DNA of 64,000 nt from Mycobacterium malmoense (GTDB taxonomy: Bacteria > Actinomycetota > Actinomycetes > Mycobacteriales > Mycobacteriaceae), in NCBI RefSeq assembly GCF_019645855.1, contig NZ_CP080999.1:4154001-4218000 (forward strand). Reading direction: 5' to 3'. The translations under genes were made by a program, and so were the position numbers. This document shows, piece by piece, positions 16,511 to 24,202 of this stretch. The notes under the pieces were generated by a model, which saw nothing but the letters and a program-made list of their open reading frames with translations, made no database searches and was not told the origin of the DNA. Within the stretch, counting starts at the first letter, position 1. Each line of letters starts with the position of its first letter.

Positions 16511-17908
16511 TTAGATGGCGGGCTCGTTACTGGGCACCGGGACACGCCCGCGTAGGTCGGCGGCGATGAGCCGGGCCGCGGCGTTTTGCCAGTTGTGCAG
16601 CGAGCGCTGCGGGACCTCGGTCACCAACCACTGCCACGCCTGCCGTGCGGTCGGATCCAATCCCGAGGCGGTGGCGTTCTGCGCGTACGCGCGCACTCCG
16701 ACGACGTAGGGGAAATACAGCGAGTTGTAGTAGCGCCACTCCTCGGTGGTCCCGAAATCGCCACCGTCGCGCGGCTTGAGACGCGCGATGCCGTCGGCGA
16801 GCACGGCCTTGAGCTCGTTGGCCCGCTCCAACGGGTGGTCGGGCGCGCCCCGCGCGGCCAGTCGCTCGCCGATCACGGGCAGCGCGGTCAGCGGGCTGGC
16901 GACCAGCTTGGTCAGGTCGCCGTAGTGGCCCAGCGCCCGGCGGGTGAGCCGAGCGAAGGTGTCGTCGTCGACGCCTTGAAGATCCCGGAGGGAATCGACC
17001 GAGCGCAGCGGCAACGCCGCCCCGGTATGCCGCAACGCGGCCCGGTCGGCCCGCAGCGCGGGCGATTTCGAGAACGCTAGGCGGTCCAGCACCCCGGCGA
17101 GCGGATCGGCCAGCACCTGCACGGTGATGGCGATCGCCAGGGTGGTGAACAGCAGCACGGTCAGCGCGGTGGGCTCGTGTCGCGTGACGGCCAGGCCGAT
17201 CAGCGCCTGGCCACCGAACAGCACCGCCACCGCCATCGAGCCGGCGAACGAGCGCAGCATGTCGGCGCGCAGCGCCTGGCCCTCGTCGAAGGCGTCCCAC
17301 AGGGCCACCGCCACACCCAGCAACAGCACATCGAAACCCGTGGACGCCAGCGCCAGCCAGCTCGGCAGCAGGCCAAGCGGAATGATCAGGATGGCGTTGC
17401 CCAGCGCGAAGAACAGCGTCGCCACGATGACGACTCCCAGACCGCTGCGGCCGACGGGGACCGGCTGGGCCGTGGGCCGACGAAGCGCGGCGAACATCGC
17501 GCCGAGCGTGGAAACCGAGATCACCGCGAACATCAGCACGTGACCGGCTCGCAGTGGTCCGTCGACGCTGCCGGCCATCGTCGCGCCGAGCAGGGTGAGC
17601 GCGCCGACGACACCGACCAGCAACAACTCGCCGGTGCGCGCCCGCCAGTGATCGCACGGCCGGGACAGCTCGGCGAGCACCGCGAACCACGCCACACCGG
17701 GGACCGCAACCAGATAGACCTCGAACCGGCCGAGCAGCCCGGAGTGGGTGACGCTGGCCGTGCGCACCGCGTCGAGCGCCACCACCAGCGCGAAACCACA
17801 CAGCCCGAGCGCCGCCAACGCCAGCACCGGCTTGCGCGGATCGCGGGCCAGCAGGTACAACCCCAGCCAGCCGCTCAGCGCGAACACCGCCGCCGACAGC
17901 GCAGCCAT
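16511..17908 (-). CDS. Large integral membrane protein, unknown function
   Basis: A 465-residue protein. The N-terminal 270 residues contain about eight hydrophobic helices, and the remaining 195 residues form a soluble, Arg/Ala/Leu-rich domain with aromatic-rich stretches (EEWRYYNSLYFPYVVGVRAYA). No enzymatic motif or known family is recognised. It is 39 bp downstream of the Z-prenyl synthase gene on the same strand, so it may share that transcript. Another frame is open for 692 codons across this gene, but it is a high-G+C shadow and lacks membrane or domain character. Confidence 0.7.
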   Translation of the reverse strand: MAALSAAVFALSGWLGLYLLARDPRKPVLALAALGLCGFALVVALDAVRTASVTHSGLLGRFEVYLVAVPGVAWFAVLAELSRPCDHWRARTGELLLVGVVGALTLLGATMAGSVDGPLRAGHVLMFAVISVSTLGAMFAALRRPTAQPVPVGRSGLGVVIVATLFFALGNAILIIPLGLLPSWLALASTGFDVLLLGVAVALWDAFDEGQALRADMLRSFAGSMAVAVLFGGQALIGLAVTRHEPTALTVLLFTTLAIAITVQVLADPLAGVLDRLAFSKSPALRADRAALRHTGAALPLRSVDSLRDLQGVDDDTFARLTRRALGHYGDLTKLVASPLTALPVIGERLAARGAPDHPLERANELKAVLADGIARLKPRDGGDFGTTEEWRYYNSLYFPYVVGVRAYAQNATASGLDPTARQAWQWLVTEVPQRSLHNWQNAAARLIAADLRGRVPVPSNEPAI

Positions 17909-17947
17909 GCATCCAGTGTGGCACGCGGTTCGATTCGCGCCGACCCG

Positions 17948-18736
17948 CTACTTGCCGTACCGGCGATGCCGTTGGCTGTAATCGCGCAGCGCGCGCAGAA
18001 AATCGACCCGGCGGAATGCCGGCCAGTGCGCCTCGGTGAACCACATCTCCGAATACGCGCTCTGCCACAGCAGAAACCCGGACAGCCGCTGCTCCCCCGA
18101 GGTGCGGATCACCAGGTCGGGGTCGGGTTGCCCTGAGGTGTACAGGTTTTCGGAGATGCCGTCGACGGTCACCGCGTCGATGAGCTCCTCGCCGGTGGCG
18201 CCGTTGGCCAGTTCTTTGCTCAACAACGCGCGCACCGCGTCGACGATCTCCCGGCGGCCCCCATAGCCCACCGCGACGTTGACGTGGAAGGGCGCGACCC
18301 CCGGCGTGGACGCCACCGCGTCGCGCAGCCGCCGGGCCGGTTCCTCGCCAAGCAACTCCAGATCGCCGACGGTTCGCACACTCCAGCGATTGGCCGGCGC
18401 GCAGATCTCCTCGACGACATCGGTGATGATCTCGATCAGTCCGGCGAGCTCGCCGGGATCGCGTTGCAGGTTTTCGGTGGAGAGCAGGTACACGGTGGTC
18501 ATTTCGATGCCGGCTTCCTGACACCACCGCAGCATCTCGGCGATCTTGGCGGCACCCTTCCGGTAGCCATAGCTGACGTCGTCGTAGCCGGCGTCGCGTG
18601 CCCACCGCCGGTTACCGTCGCACAGGACCGCGATGTGGCGGGGGAGTTCGGTTTTCGAGGAGGCCAGACCCTGCCTCAGCCGCAGCTCGTAGACGCGATA
18701 TAACGGCTCCTTAAGCCGCGGCGGGATGATCTCCAC
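17948..18736 (-). CDS. Short-chain Z-isoprenyl diphosphate synthase (uppS family)
   Basis: A 262-residue cis-prenyltransferase. HIAVLCDGNRRWA carries the catalytic aspartate, and RTSGEQRLSGFLLWQ carries the isopentenyl diphosphate-binding arginines. The M. tuberculosis orthologue Rv1086 makes (2Z,6E)-farnesyl diphosphate, the precursor that a second enzyme extends to decaprenyl diphosphate for arabinogalactan and peptidoglycan synthesis. The GTG at 18736 (VEIIPPRLKEPLY) gives the orthologue's N-terminus and length. It is divergent from the HlyIII gene (138 bp between starts). Confidence 0.93.
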   Translation of the reverse strand: MEIIPPRLKEPLYRVYELRLRQGLASSKTELPRHIAVLCDGNRRWARDAGYDDVSYGYRKGAAKIAEMLRWCQEAGIEMTTVYLLSTENLQRDPGELAGLIEIITDVVEEICAPANRWSVRTVGDLELLGEEPARRLRDAVASTPGVAPFHVNVAVGYGGRREIVDAVRALLSKELANGATGEELIDAVTVDGISENLYTSGQPDPDLVIRTSGEQRLSGFLLWQSAYSEMWFTEAHWPAFRRVDFLRALRDYSQRHRRYGK

Positions 18737-18874
18737 GAAGATCCACCCTACTGTGAGCGGCAGCAATTTCCGGCCCGCGTTTTCGGCAATCTCACTGCAC
18801 GTGAGACCTCGTGTCGTGACCGTGGCCGACTACTGTTGGTCGATACCGGCCATCCGAAGCGGGCGACAGGAGAC

Positions 18875-19612
18875 ATGAGCAGCCAGACCAGCACGGCTAC
18901 CCATCCGGAGCCCGAATCGCAGGGGCTCGCGGCCAATGCCGCGCAGCAGCTCGTCGAGGGCGTCGCCCGGGTACTGGCCAAGCCACGTTTCCGGGGCTGG
19001 ATCCACGTGTATTCCGCGGGGATCGCCGTCGCCGCGGGTGCGTCGCTGATCGCGGTGTCGTGGGCGGTCTCGTCCACCCGTGCCGGGCTTGCGACGTTCG
19101 CCTACACCGCGGCCACCGTGGTGATGTTCACCGTCAGCGCCACCTACCACCGCGTCAACTGGAAGTCGGCGACGGCCCGGAAATGGATGAAGCGGCTTGA
19201 TCATTCGATGATCTTCGTGTTCATCGCCGGCAGCTACACACCGTTCGCGCTGCTGGCGATGCCGCCCGACGCCGAGCGGATGGTGTTGTCGATCGTCTGG
19301 GGTGGGGCGCTGGCCGGGATCCTGCTGAAGATGTGCTGGCCGTCCGCGCCGCGCTGGGTGGGCGTGCCGCTGTATCTGCTATTGGGCTGGGTGGCGGTCT
19401 GGTACACCGGGACGATCCTGCACAACGCCGGCGTGGCCGCCATGGTGCTGTTATTCGTCGGCGGCGCCCTGTACAGCATCGGCGGCATTCTGTACGCGCT
19501 GCGCTGGCCCGACCCGTGGCCGGCGACGTTCGGCTACCACGAGTTCTTCCACGCCTGCACCGCGATCGCGGCGATCTGCCACTACATCGCGATGTGGTTC
19601 GTGGTGTTCTAG
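18875..19612 (+). CDS. HlyIII/YqfA (PAQR) family membrane protein
   Basis: A 245-residue, seven-helix membrane protein of the hemolysin III/adiponectin-receptor-like superfamily. Metal-binding positions are visible: SATYHRVNW in helix 2, LDHSMIF in helix 3, and EFFHACTAIAAICHY near the C-terminus, giving the conserved Ser/His/Asp and HxxxxxxxxH set. Members may be metal-dependent lipid hydrolases; true haemolytic activity is doubtful. The ATG at 18875 follows ACAGGAG. It corresponds to Rv1085c and is convergent with the DUF255 gene. Confidence 0.88.
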   Translation: MSSQTSTATHPEPESQGLAANAAQQLVEGVARVLAKPRFRGWIHVYSAGIAVAAGASLIAVSWAVSSTRAGLATFAYTAATVVMFTVSATYHRVNWKSATARKWMKRLDHSMIFVFIAGSYTPFALLAMPPDAERMVLSIVWGGALAGILLKMCWPSAPRWVGVPLYLLLGWVAVWYTGTILHNAGVAAMVLLFVGGALYSIGGILYALRWPDPWPATFGYHEFFHACTAIAAICHYIAMWFVVF

Positions 19613-19623
19613 CCCGAGACCGC

Positions 19624-19686
19624 CCGCGAGAGTGCGACTGGCGACGGCCTTACTCGGGAAACGTGTCGTGGAATGCAGTTTCGCGG
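19624..19686. repeat. 63-bp imperfect hairpin repeat, copy 2
   Basis: Arms CCGCGAGAGTGCG (19624-19636) and TGCAGTTTCGCGG (19674-19686) have the same spacing as the copy at 10981. An 18-base right-hand core, GGAATGCAGTTTCGCGGC, is identical in both. The right half lies inside the last codons of the DUF255 gene, so it encodes protein as well as forming a stem. The position between two convergent genes suggests a terminator. Confidence 0.6.
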
Positions 19687-21689
19687 CAGCCCAGGGCGGC
19701 CGCCAGTTCTGGCGCCCCGGTCACCGGTAGGTCGCAGACCCGGCCGCGGCAGACGTAGGCGGCGTCGGCGCCGGCCACCCGGCCCCGGCCGACCAGCAGG
19801 GCCGACGAGTCCGGCTCGCCGCCCACGACGATCGCCCCGCCCGGCGCCAGCCGGCGCGCGTCGGCCAGCAGCGGCGACCGCGCCGGGTCGCAGGCGACCG
19901 CGATCTGCAGCGGTCCGCGGACCGCGGCTTCGGCGACGGCCAGCCAATGGCCGGCCGAGCGCGGCGCCCGTTCCAGCAGCACGGAATGCGCGTGCAGCGC
20001 CTCGTGAGCCGCCCTCAGGTACCGCTCCGCGCGGTCGCCATCGACCAGGTGCGCGGCGGTCAGCAGCGCCTCGGTGATCGACGACGCGCCCGACGGCGTC
20101 GCCCCGTCCAGCGGGTCGGCGGGCCGCAGCATCAACCGCTCGGCATCGTCGGCGGTGTCGAACCAGCGGCCGGCCCGCCGCGGGTCGGCGAAGTGCGCCA
20201 GCGCGGTGTCGAGCAGCTCGGTCGCCTTGGCCAGCCAGACCTCGTCCGCGGTGAGCTGATACAGCGCGAGCAGGCCGGTGGCCAGCATCGCGTAGTCCTC
20301 GAGGATGCCGGCGCTGTCGCCGACCACCCCGCCCAGGCTGGCACGCCGCAGCCGGCCGTCGACGACGTGTAGGTCCAGCAGCGCCTTTGCGCAACGCGTT
20401 GCGGCGCCGGCCAATTCGGGCTCTCCCAACGCCACGCTGGCCTCGGCCAGCGCGGTGATCGCCAGCCCATTCCAGGAGGTGACGACCTTGTCGTCGCGTC
20501 CGGGCTGGGCCCGGGTCAGCCGGGCCGCCAGCAGCGCGGTCCGGACGCGTTCGGCGCGTTGCGGGTCGTCCGGATCGGCGGGCAGCTGCAGCACCGAGGT
20601 CCCGTGTTCGAACGTGCCGGAATCGGTGACCGCGAAAACCTCTGCGGCCCAACGGCCGTCGTTAGCACCGAGCACGTCGGTCAGCTGCCCCGGCGTCCAC
20701 ACATACGTCGAGCCCTCGCGCCCGTCGGCGTCAGCGTCCAGCGACGACGTGAACATGCCGCCCTCGGCCAGCTCGTCGAGCAAAAACCCCGCGGTCTGGG
20801 CGGCGACCTTTCGGGCCAACGGATCCCCGGTACGCCGGGCCCAGTGCGCGTACACGCGCAGCAACAGCGCATTGTCGTACAGCATCTTCTCGAAATGCGG
20901 TACCACCCAGGCGTTGTCGACGCTGTAGCGGGCGAAGCCGCCCGCGAGTTGGTCATAGATGCCGCCGCGGGCCATCGCGTTACCGGTGCGCGTCACCGCG
21001 TCCAGCGCCGCCGGTGACCCGGTGCGCTCGTAGTGGCGCAGCAGCGCCTCAAGGATCGCCGACGGCGGGAATTTGGGCGCCCCGCCGAACCCGCCGCGCA
21101 CCGTGTCCTGGTCGGCCAGCACCGCGGCGACGGCGTGGTCGCACAGCGCCGGCGCCACGTCCGGACCGCCGGAGGGCAGCCCAACCACCATCTCGCGCAA
21201 TTCGCCGGTGATGCGGTCCGACGCCTCCTCGACCTCCCCGCGACGATCCCGCCAGGTGGCGGTGACGGCCGAAAGGAGTTGCAGGAAACTTGCTTTCGGA
21301 TAGTAGGTGCCGCAGAAGAAGGGCCGGCCGTCGGGTGTGAGGAAACACGTCATCGGCCAGCCACCCTGCCCGGTGAGCGCGACGGTGGCGTTCATATACA
21401 CCGCATCGATGTCCGGCCGTTCCTCCCGGTCGACCTTGATGCAGATGAATCCCGCGTTCATCGCGGCGGCCACCTCGTCGTCCTCGAACGATTCGTGGGC
21501 CATGACGTGACACCAGTGACAGGCGGCGTAACCGATGGAAAGCAGGATCGGCACATCGCGGGCGGCCGCCTCCGCCAGCGCCTGTGGCGTCCACTGCCGC
21601 CAATGCACGGGATTGTCGGCGTGCTGGCGCAAGTACGGGCTGGTGGCCAGCCCGAGCGTGTTCGTCGCCGAGGACTCAGCCGGACTCAT
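19650..21689 (-). CDS. Thioredoxin-domain DUF255 protein (YyaL/SPATA20-like)
   Basis: A 679-residue protein. The N-terminal 170 residues are a DUF255 thioredoxin-like domain with CHWC (C57, C60) in place of the CxxC motif. The rest is an alpha/alpha-barrel region resembling N-acylglucosamine epimerases, with repeats such as GGIYDQLAGGFARYSVD. It corresponds to Rv1084. Its ATG lies inside the end of the upstream small membrane protein gene (14-bp overlap), which in turn overlaps mca, so the three are translationally linked. A redox or thiol-linked role fits mca, but function is unproven. Confidence 0.9.
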   Translation of the reverse strand: MSPAESSATNTLGLATSPYLRQHADNPVHWRQWTPQALAEAAARDVPILLSIGYAACHWCHVMAHESFEDDEVAAAMNAGFICIKVDREERPDIDAVYMNATVALTGQGGWPMTCFLTPDGRPFFCGTYYPKASFLQLLSAVTATWRDRRGEVEEASDRITGELREMVVGLPSGGPDVAPALCDHAVAAVLADQDTVRGGFGGAPKFPPSAILEALLRHYERTGSPAALDAVTRTGNAMARGGIYDQLAGGFARYSVDNAWVVPHFEKMLYDNALLLRVYAHWARRTGDPLARKVAAQTAGFLLDELAEGGMFTSSLDADADGREGSTYVWTPGQLTDVLGANDGRWAAEVFAVTDSGTFEHGTSVLQLPADPDDPQRAERVRTALLAARLTRAQPGRDDKVVTSWNGLAITALAEASVALGEPELAGAATRCAKALLDLHVVDGRLRRASLGGVVGDSAGILEDYAMLATGLLALYQLTADEVWLAKATELLDTALAHFADPRRAGRWFDTADDAERLMLRPADPLDGATPSGASSITEALLTAAHLVDGDRAERYLRAAHEALHAHSVLLERAPRSAGHWLAVAEAAVRGPLQIAVACDPARSPLLADARRLAPGGAIVVGGEPDSSALLVGRGRVAGADAAYVCRGRVCDLPVTGAPELAAALGCRETAFHDTFPE

Positions 21690-21963
21690 CGCCGGACCCT
21701 GGCGCCGGTGTCGATCCGTTTGTGTGCCCGGGGTTCTCGCCGAGCGTGTCGGTGCCCTCGTCGGCGGCCTGGTCGGGCTCGGGGTGCTCGGGGTCGAACG
21801 ATTCGGGCACCTTCTTCAGTTGCCGGTTCATCGACCGCAGCAGCAAGAGCGTGGCGATCAACAGCAACACGACGACCAGCAGCCCCACCGGGCTGGCCTT
21901 GCCGAAATCGGGCCCGTGGTTGTGGGGTCCGTCGGCGATCACTGCTACCAGTAAGTGGTTCAC
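21676..21963 (-). CDS. Small single-pass membrane protein (Rv1083-like)
   Basis: A 95-residue protein with one hydrophobic helix (about residues 27-43, GLLVVVLLLIATLLLLR) and an acidic, Pro/Gly-rich cytoplasmic tail (NPGHTNGSTPAPGS). It starts with a GTG whose last two bases are the first two of the mca TGA (a GTGA overlap), a typical translational-coupling arrangement. Its own stop overlaps the DUF255 start by 14 bp. It is conserved in this position in mycobacteria without assigned function. A partner role for Mca or the DUF255 protein at the membrane is only inference. Confidence 0.82.
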   Translation of the reverse strand: MNHLLVAVIADGPHNHGPDFGKASPVGLLVVVLLLIATLLLLRSMNRQLKKVPESFDPEHPEPDQAADEGTDTLGENPGHTNGSTPAPGSGDESG

Positions 21964-22832
21964 CCGTCGCTCTCGATTCCGGCGAACAGGTCGTCCTCGG
22001 GCAGCCGGACGGGGACCCGGGAGCGGGCCAACTCGAATTCCTCGGTCGGCCATAGCCGCTGCTGCCACGAGATCGGCGCGGCGAAGAATTCGGCGTTCGG
22101 GTCGATCTGAGTCGCGTGCGCCCGCAGGGCATCGTCGCGCTGGCTGAAATACGCCGAGCACTCCACCCGCGTGGTCACCCTCGACTCGAACGGGTCGTGC
22201 TCGGGATCCCAATGCTTGAGCCAATTTTCGAACGGTCCCTCTTGGCCGCGCTTGACGAACTCGTCGTGCAGCAACTGCATCCGCGCCCGCAGGAAGCCGT
22301 GGTTGTAGTACAGCTTGGACACCGTCCACGGCTCGCCGGCGTCCGGGAAGCGGGCGTAGTCGGCGGCCGCCTCGAAGGCGCCGATCGAAACCTGGTGGCA
22401 GCGAATGTGATCCGGATGCGGGTAGCCGCCGTTCTCGTCGTAGGTGGTCATCACGTGCGGCCGGAACTCGCGGACCGCGCGCACCAGCGCCTCGGTCGCC
22501 TCCTCCAGCGGCACCAGCGCAAAGCAGTCCGCAGGCAGCGGCGGCGGGGGGTCGCCCTTGGGCAAGCCGGAGTCGACGAAGCCGAGCCAGGTGTGCTCCA
22601 CACCGAGGATCTCGGCGGCCTTCGCCATCTCGTCACGACGGATCTCGGCCATGTGCTCCAGCACGTCGGGCAGGTCCATCGCCGGGTTGAGGATCTCGCC
22701 GCGCTCGCCCCCGGTCAGCGTCACCACCAGGACCCGATGGCCCTCGTCGGCGTAGCGGGCGAGCGTGGCCGCACCCTTGCTGGACTCGTCGTCGGGGTGG
22801 GCGTGCACCGCCATCAACCGCAGTTCGCTCAC
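21960..22832 (-). CDS. mca: Mycothiol S-conjugate amidase Mca
   Basis: A 290-residue zinc amidase of the LmbE/PIG-L family. It cleaves mycothiol S-conjugates of alkylating toxins and drugs, releasing mercapturic acids for export. The zinc ligands are in AHPDDE (H12, D15) and in HPDH around residue 144. The length and the sequence after YDENGGYPHPDH fit Mca rather than the related deacetylase MshB. It starts at GTG after a GGGGG-rich ribosome site and is the first gene of a coupled three-gene operon. Confidence 0.95.
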   Translation of the reverse strand: MSELRLMAVHAHPDDESSKGAATLARYADEGHRVLVVTLTGGERGEILNPAMDLPDVLEHMAEIRRDEMAKAAEILGVEHTWLGFVDSGLPKGDPPPPLPADCFALVPLEEATEALVRAVREFRPHVMTTYDENGGYPHPDHIRCHQVSIGAFEAAADYARFPDAGEPWTVSKLYYNHGFLRARMQLLHDEFVKRGQEGPFENWLKHWDPEHDPFESRVTTRVECSAYFSQRDDALRAHATQIDPNAEFFAAPISWQQRLWPTEEFELARSRVPVRLPEDDLFAGIESDG

Positions 22833-22872
22833 GTGCCCCCTTGTCGGTCTGATGGTCGCCCGGTTTCGACCC

Positions 22873-22878
22873 TATAAT
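22873..22878 (+). promoter_or_regulatory. Consensus TATAAT -10 box
   Basis: A perfect TATAAT lies 70 bp upstream of the DUF4307 start in the 115-bp gap divergent from mca, with no recognisable -35 box. It would give a leader of about 60 nt. The opposite strand reads TATAGG at nearly the same place, so one AT-rich patch may serve both genes. Confidence 0.4.
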
Positions 22879-22947
22879 TCCAGTTCCAGATCATTGCAAT
22901 CCCGCCGGCTGGGGTCCGGCGGCCGACTAGTCCAGGCGTACCCAGGC

Positions 22948-23382
22948 ATGACCGAAACTCCCGCTCCGCGCCCCGAGGCCCGCTACGGGCATTCGCGACT
23001 GTCGCGCGTGTCGCGGCGTCGCCTGATCATCGGGCTGGCCGTGCTGGTTGGCGCCGCCGGCCTCGTCGTCGCGGTCGTCGGCTACCAACGGCTCGGCACC
23101 GGCGACGTCGCGGGCTCGCTGGCCGGCTACCGGGTGATCGACGACGAGACGGCGTCGGTAACGATCAGCGTGACGCGATCCGACCCGTCGCGCCCGGTGG
23201 ACTGCATCGTGCGGGTCCGGGCGATGGACGGCAGCGAGACGGGCAGACGGGAGGTGCTGGTCCCGCCGTCGGGCCAGGCCACGGTGCAGGTGACGACGAC
23301 GGTGAAATCCTTCCGACCGCCGGTGATGGCCGATGTCTACGGCTGCGGCACCGACGTGCCCAGCTACCTGCGCCCGGCCTAA
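22948..23382 (+). CDS. DUF4307 membrane protein (Rv1081c-like)
   Basis: A 144-residue protein, the same length as the M. tuberculosis gene product. The basic N-terminus (RLSRVSRRR) is followed by one helix (about residues 27-48, LIIGLAVLVGAAGLVVAVVGY) and an extracytoplasmic beta-rich domain of the DUF4307 family, with one cysteine pair (DCIVRV and YGCGTD). The ATG at 22948 gives the family's N-terminus. Function is unknown. It is divergent from mca and followed by a 221-bp gap before greA. Confidence 0.85.
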   Translation: MTETPAPRPEARYGHSRLSRVSRRRLIIGLAVLVGAAGLVVAVVGYQRLGTGDVAGSLAGYRVIDDETASVTISVTRSDPSRPVDCIVRVRAMDGSETGRREVLVPPSGQATVQVTTTVKSFRPPVMADVYGCGTDVPSYLRPA

Positions 23383-23603
23383 CCGCACGACGAAGGCCGA
23401 ACTGCGAATATGACGGGTCATCGACTGTTTCCGCGGTGGTAACATGGATGAATGCACGGTTCCTGGCGGGACCGTGTATTGCTGCATTAAAGGCCGTGAG
23501 CAGAAACGGAGCGCCGGTAGGCGGGGGACCCGGACACTCGCGGCAGCGGGATTCTTAAGGCTTGCGCGGATACGCGGAACGACAAAACGAGGAGCACGAC
23601 GAG

Positions 23604-24098
23604 ATGACGGATACTCAGGTGACCTGGCTGACCCAGGAGTCACATGACCGACTCAAGGCCGAGCTCGACCAGTTGATCGCGAATCGTCCGGTCATCGCCG
23701 CGGAAATCAACGACCGTCGCGAGGAGGGAGACCTCCGCGAGAACGGCGGGTACCACGCCGCCCGGGAAGAGCAGGGCCAGCAAGAGGCCCGCATCCGCCA
23801 GCTGCAGGACCTGCTGAACAACGCCAAGGTCGGCGAGGCGCCCAAGCAGTCCGGCGTCGCGCTGCCCGGTTCGGTGGTCAAGGTCTACTACAACGGCGAC
23901 AAGTCGGACACCGAGACGTTTTTGATCGCCACCCGGCAGGAGGGGGTCAACGACGGCAAGCTCGAGGTGTACTCGCCGAACTCCCCGCTGGGCGGCGCCC
24001 TGATCGACGCCAAGGTGGGCGAGACCCGCAGCTACACGGTGCCCAACGGCAACACCGTCGAGGTCACGCTGGTCAGCGCGGAGCCATACCACTCCTAG
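23604..24098 (+). CDS. greA: Transcription elongation factor GreA
   Basis: A 164-residue Gre factor that rescues backtracked RNA polymerase by stimulating transcript cleavage. The N-terminal coiled coil (about 1-75) bears the tip motif EEGDLRENGGY, whose Asp and Glu position the catalytic magnesium. The C-terminal FKBP-like domain runs from about 80. The ATG at 23604 follows GAGGAG with good spacing and gives the M. tuberculosis length. Two tandem copies of ACTCCTAGCC (24091-24110) cover the stop codon. Confidence 0.96.
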   Translation: MTDTQVTWLTQESHDRLKAELDQLIANRPVIAAEINDRREEGDLRENGGYHAAREEQGQQEARIRQLQDLLNNAKVGEAPKQSGVALPGSVVKVYYNGDKSDTETFLIATRQEGVNDGKLEVYSPNSPLGGALIDAKVGETRSYTVPNGNTVEVTLVSAEPYHS

Positions 24099-24148
24099 CC
24101 ACTCCTAGCCGGCGCGAGCAGTCCCCCGCAAGCGGGAGGTGCCCCCAA

Positions 24149-24200
24149 CGGAATCGCATCTCAGACGCCTCGCGCGTGCGATTCCGCGTCTGCTCGCGGG
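24149..24200. terminator. Bidirectional hairpin between greA and metB
   Basis: CGGAATCGCA (24149-24158) and TGCGATTCCG (24177-24186) are perfect 10-bp arms between the convergent genes greA and metB. A smaller stem, CCCGC-AA-GCGGG, lies just before it (24125-24136). The 24 bases of the right side (24177-24200) recur exactly at 42483-42506 in another hairpin, so this is a repeat family. No U-tract follows, which is usual for mycobacterial terminators. Confidence 0.55.
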
Positions 24201-24202
24201 AG

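Noticed and set aside
16527..18605. 692-codon open frame on the minus strand
   Set aside because: It overlaps the 465-residue membrane protein and the Z-prenyl synthase gene in another frame, is Arg/Gly/Ala-rich with no domain, and reflects high G+C codon structure.
24091..24110. Tandem ACTCCTAGCC at the end of greA
   Set aside because: Two copies of a 10-bp unit over the stop codon; likely a small duplication, without clear consequence.
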